A DNA stretch of 64,000 nt. Origin: an uncultured Nitrospira sp. (lineage in GTDB: Bacteria; Nitrospirota; Nitrospiria; Nitrospirales; Nitrospiraceae). The stretch covers positions 1 to 64,000 of the forward strand of contig CABVSR010000016.1 in assembly GCA_902500995.1 (NCBI GenBank), given 5' to 3'. Under the pieces are notes generated by a model, which was given only the letters and a program-made list of their open reading frames with translations, was not told where the DNA came from and made no database searches. A program made the translations under genes and the position numbers. Of the stretch, positions 51,602 through 59,944 are shown piece by piece (the first letter of the stretch is position 1; each line of letters opens with the position of its first letter).

Positions 51602-54454
51602 ATGACCTCTCAAGACATAATCAGCCTAAAAGTATTCATCAGCTATAGCCATGATTCTGCAGAGCACATGAGTCGAGTTTTGAGGTTGGCCGACCGACTT
51701 CGTGCCGATGGGATCGACTGCGAACTTGATCAATATGAGGAATCCCCGCCAGAAGGGTGGCCAAAGTGGGCACGCAGGAAGGTGATGGAGTCCGAATATG
51801 TCCTAGTGGCATGCACGGAAACCTATTTACGCCGCTTCGATGGTAAAGAGGATCCGGGAAAAGGCCGCGGAGTCAAATGGGAGGGTGCGATTTTGACCCA
51901 GGAACTCTATGAGGCAGACGGACGGAACCAAAAATTCATCCCAGTAGTCTTTTCTGCGGACGAGCTCCAATATGTACCGATCGAACTCCGAGGAACAACG
52001 CACTATATTTTGTCCGTTGAAGCAGATTTCGACAAACTTTACCGACGTCTTACTAATCAACCACTAATCACAAGACCACAATTGGGGCAGCTGAAACGCC
52101 TACCTTCTCGCGAGCAGAAAGCGGAGTTTTCAGCTAGCCCTTGGAATGTGCCCTATCGACGTAACCCTCTATTCACTGGACGAGACACCGAGCTGAAGAC
52201 GTTGCGCCAGACTCTCGAGTCAAAGGGAGTCGCCGTATGCACGGGACTCGGCGGAATGGGCAAAACGCAGACAGCAGTCGAATATGCCTACCGCTATCGC
52301 GAGCAATATTCCGGAGTGTTATGGGCTCGCATGGAGACACGCGAGTCAGCGATCTCTGATTTTGTAGCTATTGCCTACGTACTGAATCTGCAAGAGAGGC
52401 ATTTTAAAGATCAGACGCGTATCGTTTCTGCAGTCAAGAATTGGATAGCAACCCATAGCCAAGTGCTTCTCATTCTCGATAATGCGGATGACTTGCAGAT
52501 AACGGAGGAATTCATCCCGACGGGCAAAATCGGTCACATCCTACTGACTAGCCGAGCATACGCAACGAACTCAATTGGTCCCGCAATCGAGATCGACCGC
52601 ATTGCGCAAGCGCAGGCAGTGCAGTTCTTGTTGCGTCGGGGAAGGATTACCGCTCTAGACGGACTAGTAGAGCATGCCAGCAAGAGTGATCAGGAAGCAG
52701 CAAATGAGATTACGGCCTTCTTGGATGGTCTACCACTAGCTCTCGACCAAGCAGGTGCCTATCTCGAAGAAACCGGCTGCGGGTTGGCCGGGTACCTCGT
52801 TTTGTACAAAGACAAAGCGATGGACCTTCTTAAATACCGGGGTGCAACATCTGATCATCCAGACCCAGTCGCCACCACTTGGCGACTTTCATTCGACAGA
52901 GTGAAAGCCGCACATCCAGCAGCGAGCGAACTCTTGTGTCTGTGCGCGTTTCTTCATCCTGAGGAGATTCCTGAAGAATTGATAACGAATGGTGCGACAG
53001 AACTCGGCCACATCCTCGGCGCTGCCGCAGCAAAGCCAGCTGAGTTGAATAAAGTCATTGCAGAATGCCTAAAATTTTCCCTCCTGCACCGCGATCCAAT
53101 CAGGCAGACGCTCGAAATTCATCGACTAGTCCAAGAAGTCGTCCGAACGGGAATTGACGAAACAACACAACGACAATGGGTGGAACGCTTGGTACGGGCC
53201 CTCAATATATCGTTTCCGAAAATTGAGCTGGCAACGTGGCCTCAATGCGAGCGACTTATCCCTCATATCGTTGCTGTGACGGCCTCTATTGCGCGATGGA
53301 AGCTCAATTCTCCTGGGGTTGACAGGTTATTTAACCAAGCGGGGCAGTACCTAGTCGAACGGGCACGCTACACGGAGGCAGAGCCGTTTTTACGGCGAAG
53401 CGTGGCAACTCGAGAGGAGCTGTTGGGAAAAGAGCACCCGGATGTGGCGATCGCCCTGAACAACCTTGCAATGGTTATTTACACCCAAGGTCGCTATGTG
53501 GAAGTGGAGCCCCTCCACCTTTTAAGCTTAAAGATTCGGGAAAATGCGTTTGGAGCCGAACATCCAGATGTTGCAGCGACCCTAAACAACCTCGCATCTC
53601 TTTACCGTTCCCAAGGCCGCTATCCAGAGGTGGAACCGCTCTACCGGCGCAGCTTGAAGATTCGGGAGGAGACGCTAGGGAAAGAGCATCCGGATGTAGC
53701 CCAAAGTCTTAACAATCTTGCGTCCTTTTATGACTCCCAAGGCCGTGGTGCGGAGGCAGAACCGCTACTCAAACGAAGCTTAATGATTTGGGAAAAGGTT
53801 TTTGGAAAAGAGCATCGAGAAGTGGCACGATGCCTAAACAATCTCGCGGAACTGTATCGTCGCCAGGGCCGCCATGCAGAGGCAGAATCCCTTTATCAGC
53901 GAAGCTTAGAGATTAGAGAGAATTTACTAGGCAAAGAGCATCCGGATGTGGCGATCGTCCTGAATAACCTCGCGTTGCTCTATCACGCCCAAGGGCACCA
54001 TGCAGAGGTGGAAAGCCTATATCAGCGAAGCTTGGCGATTCGAGAGAAGGCACTAGGCCCTGAGCATCCGGATGTGGCTTATAGCCTAAACAATCTCGCG
54101 GAATTGTATCGTGCGCGAAGACGCCATACAGAGGCAGAGCCGCTTTATCAGCGAAGCTTAGCGATTCGAGAAAAGATACTGGGAAGAGAGCATCCTGAAG
54201 TCGCACAAAGTCTGAACAATCTCGCGGAACTGTATCGTGTCCAGGGGCGCCATACAGAGGCAGAGCCGCTTTATCAGCAGAGTATAGCAATTGTAGACAA
54301 TTCCCAAGGCACGGAACATCTGGACGTGGCGAGAGTGCTTGAAAATTATGCCACATTACTTAAGCAGATGAATAGGATAGATGAGGGGAATCAATTAATG
54401 GAGCGCGCAAGCAGAATTAGAAACATGCGTCTCCGAGGCGAGTCCGACAAATAA
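51602..54454 (+). CDS. SEFIR-NB-ARC-TPR protein (STAND-type, likely antiphage)
   Basis: A 950-residue protein from ATG 51602 (the frame continues 15 codons upstream). Residues about 8-165 are a SEFIR domain, related to TIR: VFISYSHDSAEH, GIDCELDQYEESPPEGWPKW, ADYVLVACTE-like and GVKWEGAILTQELYE, FIPVVF. Then an NB-ARC/STAND NTPase has Walker A GLGGMGKT (215-222), Walker B LLILDNADD, GHILLTSR and a helical lid (LDGLPLALDQAGAYL). Residues 593-928 are eight 42-residue TPRs. In immune STAND proteins the repeats sense the trigger and the SEFIR/TIR domain acts as the effector, often an NADase. The role here is inferred. No other gene is needed or seen. Confidence 0.88.
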   Translation: MTSQDIISLKVFISYSHDSAEHMSRVLRLADRLRADGIDCELDQYEESPPEGWPKWARRKVMESEYVLVACTETYLRRFDGKEDPGKGRGVKWEGAILTQELYEADGRNQKFIPVVFSADELQYVPIELRGTTHYILSVEADFDKLYRRLTNQPLITRPQLGQLKRLPSREQKAEFSASPWNVPYRRNPLFTGRDTELKTLRQTLESKGVAVCTGLGGMGKTQTAVEYAYRYREQYSGVLWARMETRESAISDFVAIAYVLNLQERHFKDQTRIVSAVKNWIATHSQVLLILDNADDLQITEEFIPTGKIGHILLTSRAYATNSIGPAIEIDRIAQAQAVQFLLRRGRITALDGLVEHASKSDQEAANEITAFLDGLPLALDQAGAYLEETGCGLAGYLVLYKDKAMDLLKYRGATSDHPDPVATTWRLSFDRVKAAHPAASELLCLCAFLHPEEIPEELITNGATELGHILGAAAAKPAELNKVIAECLKFSLLHRDPIRQTLEIHRLVQEVVRTGIDETTQRQWVERLVRALNISFPKIELATWPQCERLIPHIVAVTASIARWKLNSPGVDRLFNQAGQYLVERARYTEAEPFLRRSVATREELLGKEHPDVAIALNNLAMVIYTQGRYVEVEPLHLLSLKIRENAFGAEHPDVAATLNNLASLYRSQGRYPEVEPLYRRSLKIREETLGKEHPDVAQSLNNLASFYDSQGRGAEAEPLLKRSLMIWEKVFGKEHREVARCLNNLAELYRRQGRHAEAESLYQRSLEIRENLLGKEHPDVAIVLNNLALLYHAQGHHAEVESLYQRSLAIREKALGPEHPDVAYSLNNLAELYRARRRHTEAEPLYQRSLAIREKILGREHPEVAQSLNNLAELYRVQGRHTEAEPLYQQSIAIVDNSQGTEHLDVARVLENYATLLKQMNRIDEGNQLMERASRIRNMRLRGESDK
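53378..54385 (+). repeat. Eight 126-bp tandem units encoding TPRs
   Basis: Eight units of exactly 42 codons, each with AEPLYQRSLAIREKxLGxEHPDVAxSLNNLAELY, span 1008 bp without an indel. DNA-level similarity between neighbours is high in units 5-7. Such arrays can gain or lose units by recombination. Confidence 0.93.
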
Positions 54455-54870
54455 GACGCTCTTGAGCAATAGCGTGGTTGATCTCCCCGACTTTGATCAG
54501 CATCATCTCGCAGTTTGTGCAATTCACGACCCTGTTGGTCATCAGTCAGGGCAACTAAGAGTCCGCCGAGCTCATGGAGAGTAAAAATGTTTTCAGGCAA
54601 GGCTTCCGTCCTACTTTGACCATATAGATCAAGTGAAGCGGGGGCTACGCCCCCGATCCCCTCGGCCGTCCGGTCCGAAGGATCCAGTATCGTTGCTAGA
54701 TTTTTGTGAAGACCTGTTTTAGGTAGCGACAGGAATATTGATTCGAGCAGAAAGAATCGAGACGAACGGTCTAGTCCACGCCGTTGTAGCAATAGCGGAA
54801 CTGCGAGAGCAGTCTAAATTGAAGTCCGGAACTCAGCGCGCCTTCAGTCGGGAGCGAACCTGAAAAATTG
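54455..54870. other. Non-coding right part of the island
   Basis: About 415 bp between the SEFIR gene and the right repeat. It holds the hairpin at 54640-54654. A 133-codon minus frame through here overlaps the end of the SEFIR gene and has no family features, so I leave it out. Confidence 0.5.
54640..54654. terminator. Short GC-rich hairpin
   Basis: GGGGGC and GCCCCC flank TAC, a perfect 6-bp stem about 190 bp after the SEFIR stop, followed by GATCCCC and not a T-run. It might end the SEFIR transcript, or be part of the element's ends. Confidence 0.35.
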
Positions 54871-54922
54871 CTACCCCTTCCCCTTCTGCGCAAACACCGT
54901 CGCATCGCAGGCGATGTACTTA
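54871..54922. repeat. Right direct repeat (att-like)
   Basis: Copy within the 3' end of the 64-codon gene. It starts exactly at its stop codon complement (CTA) and ends at GTACTTA. The left copy is at 50997-51050. Confidence 0.8.
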
Positions 54923-55065
54923 ATCTGCTTCATCGGCACGATGATGACTTCCTTGGCCGAGTCCACTTCGAGCACTTCCATATCCTCGCTGATCGTGTGG
55001 CGAATCGCATCCTTGACCAGCAGTTCCTGATTGTCGGCAAACACGACTTTCACCCAATATTGCAC
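54871..55065 (-). CDS. 64-residue protein of unknown function (island target gene)
   Basis: A 64-residue protein starting at GTG 55065, with AAGGAG 8 nt upstream. VKVVFADNQELLVKDAIRHTI and EDMEVLEVDSAKEVIIVPMKQIKYIACDATVF suggest a small beta-strand-rich fold. I do not recognise the family. It follows proC by 15 nt on the same strand. Its last 17 codons lie in the right copy of the direct repeat, so its 3' end appears to be the integration site of the island. The gene is intact on this side. Confidence 0.82.
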   Translation of the reverse strand: MQYWVKVVFADNQELLVKDAIRHTISEDMEVLEVDSAKEVIIVPMKQIKYIACDATVFAQKGKG

Positions 55066-55080
55066 GAGACGCGCTCCTTG

Positions 55081-55911
55081 TTAGAGATGATGGCTCTCTT
55101 CCTTGCCCAATTCTTGTGATCGTTGCGTAGCCGCTTCAACCGCCGAGATCATAGTCGCTCGCAGACGCCCCTGTTCCAGTTGATTCAATCCGGCGATCGT
55201 GGTCCCGCCGGGAGAAGTCACCCGGTCTTTTAATACGGCCGGATGCTCGCCCTGGCCCAACACCATGCGGGCCGCGCCGGCCACGGTTCGCGCCGCCAAC
55301 TGTTGCGCGGTCGCACGCGGCAAACCGGCCAACACTCCGCCGTCGGCCAGCGCTTCGATCATGGCAAAGACATAGGCCGGGCCGCTTCCGCTCAAGCCCG
55401 TCACGGCGTCCTGCAACCGTTCCTCCACCAACACGACCGTTCCCACCGATTCAAACACCTGCCGGGCAGTCTCACGATCGGCAGACGACAAACCCGGTAT
55501 CACGCTCAATGCCGTGACGCCCTCCCCGATGGCCGACGGTGTATTCGGCATGGCCCGCACGAGTCTGGTAACGCCCGCGAGCCTGTCCTGTATGCGAGAC
55601 AAGGGGTAGCCGGCGGCGACCGAAATCACCAGCGGCTGCGATTGTCGCAACGGTTCGAGTTCTTGCAGCACGTCATCCAGCACTTGCGGCTCGACACAGA
55701 GCAGCACGATGTCCGCGCCTCGAACCGCCGCCTGATTGTCGGCCGTTGCGATCACGCTGAATGTTCGGCTCAAGAAGTCGCGCCTGGATGCCAGCGGGTC
55801 GCTGACGGTCACACGATCGGGCCGGGTCAGGCCTTTTCGCAGAAGACCCGCGAGCAAGGCCTCGGCCATGTTGCCGCCGCCGACACAGCCGATCTGCTTG
55901 CCAGCCAACAT
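55081..55911 (-). CDS. proC: Pyrroline-5-carboxylate reductase
   Basis: A 276-residue NAD(P)H-dependent enzyme that makes proline from P5C. ATG 55911 gives the family start, IGCVGGGNMAEALLAGLL (Rossmann). VLLCVEPQVLDDVL, VRAMPNTPSAIGEGVTALS and DAVTGLSGSGPAYVFAMIEALADGGVLAGLPRATAQQLAART are the ProC blocks. The C-terminus (LKDRVTSPGGTTIAGLNQLE) contains the family signature. The 35-codon extension to 56016 is rejected. It precedes the 64-residue gene. Confidence 0.95.
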   Translation of the reverse strand: MLAGKQIGCVGGGNMAEALLAGLLRKGLTRPDRVTVSDPLASRRDFLSRTFSVIATADNQAAVRGADIVLLCVEPQVLDDVLQELEPLRQSQPLVISVAAGYPLSRIQDRLAGVTRLVRAMPNTPSAIGEGVTALSVIPGLSSADRETARQVFESVGTVVLVEERLQDAVTGLSGSGPAYVFAMIEALADGGVLAGLPRATAQQLAARTVAGAARMVLGQGEHPAVLKDRVTSPGGTTIAGLNQLEQGRLRATMISAVEAATQRSQELGKEESHHL

Positions 55912-56045
55912 GGCGCGATTATACGGAGGCCGTTCAATCTGGCGCAACTTGCAACCGCCGGGAGGGGTTGTTATAGAGTGATCTACAGCAAGCCATTGAG
56001 TCATCATCATACCCATCCGGTCTTTTTGAGCAGAAAGGCGCCGAC

Positions 56046-57122
56046 ATGAGATGTATCGTCTCGCTTGTCATCCTGGGGGTCCTGCTGCTGTGTGGCGATC
56101 CGAGCTGGGCCCGCCGGGAGGCTTTGACCGCCGAGCAAAAGAATCATCTGGAACGAATCGACCGCGTCCTGATCACGGTCATCGCCCTGTCGGACAAGGG
56201 CGCCATCGATGCAGGCCCGCTCGTCGAGGTTGCGGCCACGCGCATGAAGGAATTCGGCTATACGCCGGTCACGGATCCAACCCAGCCCCACGATGTCGAA
56301 TTGAAGATCAAATGCGAGCAAAAAAAGACCTGGGAAGGGACGACCACGATGGGAAGCGACGCCGATCTTCCCGATTCTCCATCGCGCATCTGGAAAGGAC
56401 CGGCCTGCCAGATCGGGTATCTGCTCAACGGGAAAAAAATGGCCTGGCGCAAGGAGGTCCGGACGGACTTTGATGATCCGCAGGCTGCGGCGACACTTGC
56501 GAAGGCCGAGGATCCCACCACCTTCGCCATGACCAAGCTCCGCGCGCGCCTCGAAGAGTACGACTTCCCCGCTCTGATCACGGCTGAATGGGGACAGGAG
56601 TCTCGTCTGTTTCGCCTGTATGACGATCAGAAAACGCCGGTGGCCCGCAAGGTCAAATTGATCGCCCTATTCGGCGATCTCTTCTCCGTCCAGGCCATCC
56701 CGCGCCTGCTGGACGGACTCAACGGGCCCGATCGCAGCATCGCCAAAGCCTCGGCCCTGGCTCTGGGCAATATCGGCCAGAAAGACACGATTCCGGTCCT
56801 GATCAAGACCATGAAGAACGGAGCGCCGGATTTGCGCGCGCCCGCGGCGAAGGCGTTGGGGATCGTGGGAGCCCTGCACGGCGACTTCACCATTGTCGAT
56901 CCGTTGCTGGAGACCCTGAATACCGAGGATGTCGCCGTCAAAACCGAGGTCGCCTGGGCGCTGGGAAAACTACCCGACATGCGGGCCTACGAACCGCTCT
57001 TTGCGCTTCAGAAATCGCTGTACCGTGTTCATGAAAACGATGCCGATCCGAACCTGGTCAAATTAAAGGAAGCCGTCAATTGGAGCATCAAGCAAATCGA
57101 CACCTGGGAACACGTGCAGTAG
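56046..57122 (+). CDS. Exported HEAT-repeat protein
   Basis: A 358-residue protein with a signal peptide (CIVSLVILGVLLLCGDPSWA). Residues 20-160 are a globular region (DRVLITVIALSDKGAIDAGPLV). Residues about 200-345 are HEAT/Armadillo-like repeats (SVQAIPRLLDGLNGPDRSIAKASALALGNIGQKDTIPVLIKTM, LRAPAAKALGIVGALHGDFTIVDPLLETL, VKTEVAWALGKLPDMRAYEPLFALQ). HEAT repeats mediate protein binding. AGAAAGGCG precedes ATG 56046. The next gene overlaps by 43 bp. Confidence 0.78.
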   Translation: MRCIVSLVILGVLLLCGDPSWARREALTAEQKNHLERIDRVLITVIALSDKGAIDAGPLVEVAATRMKEFGYTPVTDPTQPHDVELKIKCEQKKTWEGTTTMGSDADLPDSPSRIWKGPACQIGYLLNGKKMAWRKEVRTDFDDPQAAATLAKAEDPTTFAMTKLRARLEEYDFPALITAEWGQESRLFRLYDDQKTPVARKVKLIALFGDLFSVQAIPRLLDGLNGPDRSIAKASALALGNIGQKDTIPVLIKTMKNGAPDLRAPAAKALGIVGALHGDFTIVDPLLETLNTEDVAVKTEVAWALGKLPDMRAYEPLFALQKSLYRVHENDADPNLVKLKEAVNWSIKQIDTWEHVQ

Positions 57123-57661
57123 CCGAGAGGCGACGCACGAGCGGGCCGAAACGTTCGGGCGCGGCCGTGGCGCTGGCATTATCCCTGGTGATGCTGGTGG
57201 CCGGAATGGGGCAGGCTCAGGTGGTGGGTGATGAGGCAGAGCTCGATCGCCTCCGGGCCAAGGCAGAAGATGCGATGGGCAACGATGATGCGGAAGGCGC
57301 GGCCATGAACATGGGACGCGCGGCCTTGATGGCGGCCCAACTCCGCAAACGTCACACGGACCCGGCCCTACGGCAGGTGTTCAAGGCGACAGAACACCTC
57401 TATCGGTCGCAGGAGCATGGGTATCGGGGGCTTGCGCTCTTCAGGCGGGCCGGAGGGGAACTTCCTGCCTCGGCGGGTGTGTGCGGGAGCCTACAGCTTG
57501 CCCAGCTCGAACTCCAACATGTCCAGGAGACCCTCACTCAACCAGGCTCGACAGAACCAGCGGCAGCCGCCTCCCCGCGGCTGCCCGCCGTCCGGCAAAC
57601 GGCCGATGACTGGACGATTGTGCTGGCATCGATGCAAAGCGAATTTCGCTGCCCAACCTAG
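57080..57661 (+). CDS. Exported protein of unknown function
   Basis: A 193-residue protein with a signal peptide (GAAVALALSLVMLVAGMGQAQ) after a long basic start. The mature part (DEAELDRLRAKAEDAMGNDDAEGAAMNMGRAALMAAQLRKRH) is helical. One Cys lies in ASAGVCGSL and one near the end. The start at 57080 overlaps the HEAT gene by 43 bp and no better downstream start is seen. Its stop codon is also the first base triplet of a palindromic element (57659). Unknown family. Confidence 0.6.
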   Translation: MEHQANRHLGTRAVAERRRTSGPKRSGAAVALALSLVMLVAGMGQAQVVGDEAELDRLRAKAEDAMGNDDAEGAAMNMGRAALMAAQLRKRHTDPALRQVFKATEHLYRSQEHGYRGLALFRRAGGELPASAGVCGSLQLAQLELQHVQETLTQPGSTEPAAAASPRLPAVRQTADDWTIVLASMQSEFRCPT

Positions 57662-57837
57662 CCCGGACTATTCATGAACACCCGCTGCGTCGTCCGATCC
57701 TCTCGCCTGGCGGGGCTTTTCTCGTTCGGCCTCCTCAACGGACTGAAAGTACGCCTGCGTCGGCCTCACCTGCGAGAAGCCCCGGCGGGTTTCGGTCTCG
57801 AACGCCTCGCGGAGGCATTCATGAATAATCCGGGCTA
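57659..57837. repeat. Palindromic MITE-like element A (20-bp inverted ends)
   Basis: TAGCCCGGACTATTCATGAA (57659-57678) and TTCATGAATAATCCGGGCTA (57818-57837) are inverted with one mismatch, bounding 179 bp. The left end overlaps the stop codon of the upstream gene. The interior has no gene I can support. Confidence 0.75.
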
Positions 57838-58050
57838 GCAGGCCGTTGAAAAAGGCCGCCAGCTTCGTTCTCGCATCGCTCGATGGGCCGGATGTCTGCA
57901 GGATGCGCAAACGGGCCGTCCAGCAAGGCCGCAGCAATGCGAGGAGGCGAGGCCACACTCTTCTTACCCACCCACCCCGAGCTTGCCAAGACAAGCTCTT
58001 TTCCCGTGTGCGGTACGTTGAGCCTCGGAGCGATGCGAGAACGCTGCTAG
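57835..58050. repeat. Palindromic MITE-like element B
   Basis: CTAGCAG (57835-57841) and CTGCTAG (58044-58050) are outer inverted ends. CGTTCTCGCATCGCTC (57866-57881) and GAGCGATGCGAGAACG (58028-58043) are perfect 16-bp inner arms. It shares its first bases with element A. The motif resembles dispersed repeats I recall from Nitrospira genomes. TTTCCGCATCCTG follows at 58059 and also occurs at about 46728. Confidence 0.75.
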
Positions 58051-58077
58051 CGGCCCGTTTCCGCATCCTGCTTCCCG

Positions 58078-58521
58078 CTAGTCGTCTTCGGGATTAATGA
58101 TGTGCAACCCCGCCGGGCGACAGGCGGCCAGCAACTGCTTGTCGGCACTGACGACCGTCAGCCGGAGCGGCTTCAGTTCCAAGGCTAGGGCCAGATGCAG
58201 GAGCTGCGGCGAGCGCAATGCCGGGTAGTCCAAAATCAGTTCCTTCGCCGCCAGATAGGTCTCCATCGTCGGCGAAATAAACTGGAAGAGCCCTTGTGAC
58301 GCTTCCATTTCAAATTTGTATAAGACGGAATAACAATCGTCCCGCGTGATTTCTCCCTGCTGCGAGCGAACAGATAGGGCGGAATAAAAGTCCGTGACGC
58401 TCCACATGGGGACAATGGCGACCTTTCCGCGCTTCACCATGAGTTTGTTGACGATGCGCGTCCCTCGTTCCATGCTGTAGCGCTTGACCAGCGCCGTGGA
58501 ATCAAAATAGTAGTAGGGCAT
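58078..58521 (-). CDS. PIN-domain ribonuclease (VapC-like toxin)
   Basis: A 147-residue PIN domain. YYYFDSTALVKRY carries the first Asp, SVTDFYSAL the Thr/Asp region and VVSADKQLLAACRPAGLHIINPED the last Asp, as in VapC toxins that cut RNA with Mg2+. SPQLLHLALALELKPL is the helical centre. It begins 1 nt after the stop of the gene at 58523, so the two form a pair. Likely the toxin of a type II system, based on arrangement. Confidence 0.85.
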   Translation of the reverse strand: MPYYYFDSTALVKRYSMERGTRIVNKLMVKRGKVAIVPMWSVTDFYSALSVRSQQGEITRDDCYSVLYKFEMEASQGLFQFISPTMETYLAAKELILDYPALRSPQLLHLALALELKPLRLTVVSADKQLLAACRPAGLHIINPEDD

Positions 58522-58522
58522 C

Positions 58523-58771
58523 CTATCCCCTCCCCTTCAAGAGACTGTCGGCCAGCGGCGACTGCAGTTTGGAGAGGCGATCCTGCAACTCATCCAGCGG
58601 CAATTCTTCGTAGTAGCCCTGTTTGCGGAAGATGCTCACGAGGTCGCTCTTCAGCACCTGCTGCGTATCGGCGGCCAGCCGTTCACGCAGATGTTTTTTC
58701 ATCGACTGGCTGGACATCCGGCGTCCGCCGCCGGCCGCCTCGCCCGCCTTCCGGGTCCCTGTCTTTCGCAT
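58523..58771 (-). CDS. Putative antitoxin of unfamiliar type
   Basis: An 82-residue basic protein paired with the PIN gene. SMKKHLRERLAADTQQVLKSDLVSIFRKQGYYEELPLDELQDRLSKLQSPLA is helical and charged, with no ribbon-helix-helix, AbrB or Phd/YefM pattern I can recognise. GGAGAGAGGAG precedes ATG 58771. The position directly before the toxin gene suggests antitoxin. It could instead be a regulator of another kind. Confidence 0.6.
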   Translation of the reverse strand: MRKTGTRKAGEAAGGGRRMSSQSMKKHLRERLAADTQQVLKSDLVSIFRKQGYYEELPLDELQDRLSKLQSPLADSLLKGRG

Positions 58772-58807
58772 TCCCTCTCCTCTCTCCGATGGTTGAACTC
58801 GTACCCG

Positions 58808-59944
58808 TTACCGACTGAGCGGCGATTGTGCCGCCTCGCTGAGACAACCCGACGACGCCGGGGGCGTCACCGATAATTCCCGCTCCCCGTAGAGATGCGC
58901 CGCCACCGCATGGGCCAGATCCGACGAAAACTCCTGCTGCATGACGCGAACGGCCTTGGCCGACGCCTCGCGTTCCGTCACATGTCCTTCCTTGCCGCCT
59001 TTTGACATTGCGCCGATGACACGGCGGGTCGAGATCTCTTCGATCACGGCATCCGCGCACCACCGCACATAACGAAAATGCGGGTCGGGAACTTCGATCG
59101 GCCACGTCCGCACAGTCGCGCTGATCAACAACGCTGCCTGCGCGGATCCGGGACCATGCCCCACAACGGAAAACCCCTCCCGAGTCAGCCCTTCGATAAG
59201 CGCCCGCTCCAGCGGTTCCGCCTGTTCGCCCGCGACCTCCAAGGCCATCCCCAAATTCGCGGCGAGAAAGCGTTCTAATTCGGCGGTCAATTCCGCCACC
59301 CGGTACGCAGCCGGATGCCCTTGCCCGTTCGACCGGATGGTGCGCAGGTCGGTGTTGTAGGCTTCGCGCAGGACCAGATTCTTGGCGGCCTGCTTCAGAT
59401 GACGCACATGTGAGAGCTTGTCCTGAGCCTGACGCGCTTCCGTCACGTCTGTCTGAATCGATCGATCGAGGTCGGCCAGACGTTCCAGCATCGCCGATTC
59501 GGCTTGCGCCCGGTTCATGCCAGCCAGAGCATAGTACTGTCGCGTCTTTTGGTCAAACCAGGTATCGAGGACCTGAACATTTTCCAGGACCTTATCCGTC
59601 GTGACGCGTGTGACGTGATCCAACACGAGCTTGCGCTCGGTACTCGTCTGCCCGCGACTTTCGACGACCAGGTAGGATTCCCAATCCTTGGCCTGCGCTG
59701 TGATCTCCGCTTTGAAAATGCGCGACACAGCCGCATAGGCCTGTTCCGTGGCTTGCGGGCGTGAATCGGCCTGGCCGACACCCACGAGATACTGCGTAGA
59801 AGGAAATTGTGCGCTCCCGCCGTCGACCCACGACGGCCTGGACGATCCGCCGATCCACCCGCATCCGGCAAGAAGCAGCATGACCAGCATGACCAGGCCG
59901 GTCCGCGCGCCTCGATCGGAAAACGTGACTCTAGGTGCTCTCAT
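58808..59944 (-). CDS. LPP20-like lipoprotein
   Basis: A 378-residue lipoprotein with signal TGLVMLVMLLLAGC (lipobox LAGC). RPSWVDGGSAQFPSTQYLVGVGQADSRPQATEQAYAAVSRIFKAEI is the LPP20 pattern (LVGVGxA, then ATEQAxxxAxxxIxxxI). The family is anchored in the outer membrane of many Gram-negatives, and its role is not well defined. The rest (QAALLISATVRTWPIEVPDPHFRYVRWCADAVIEE) is a further beta domain. Overlaps the COG3014 gene by 4 nt (ATGA). Confidence 0.85.
   Translation of the reverse strand: MRAPRVTFSDRGARTGLVMLVMLLLAGCGWIGGSSRPSWVDGGSAQFPSTQYLVGVGQADSRPQATEQAYAAVSRIFKAEITAQAKDWESYLVVESRGQTSTERKLVLDHVTRVTTDKVLENVQVLDTWFDQKTRQYYALAGMNRAQAESAMLERLADLDRSIQTDVTEARQAQDKLSHVRHLKQAAKNLVLREAYNTDLRTIRSNGQGHPAAYRVAELTAELERFLAANLGMALEVAGEQAEPLERALIEGLTREGFSVVGHGPGSAQAALLISATVRTWPIEVPDPHFRYVRWCADAVIEEISTRRVIGAMSKGGKEGHVTEREASAKAVRVMQQEFSSDLAHAVAAHLYGERELSVTPPASSGCLSEAAQSPLSR

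Larger units (their letters stand above)
50997..54922. mobile_element. Putative genomic island with SEFIR-STAND cargo
   Basis: A 3.9-kb segment bounded by two imperfect direct repeats that both copy the 3' end of the gene at 54871-55065. Its base composition is visibly more AT-rich than the flanks. It has one good gene and long non-coding stretches. The picture fits an element that recombined into the gene's 3' end, with one repeat keeping the gene whole. No intact integrase or transposase remains. Confidence 0.62.

Noticed and set aside
54391-54792. 133-codon minus-strand frame in the right part of the island
   Set aside because: Overlaps the SEFIR gene end, has no ribosome site I trust and no family pattern.
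55912-56016. 35-codon extension of proC
   Set aside because: No family similarity; the Rossmann start directly follows ATG 55911.
57668-58066. 132-codon minus-strand frame across the palindromic elements
   Set aside because: Runs through both inverted-repeat elements; composition reflects the palindromes rather than a protein.
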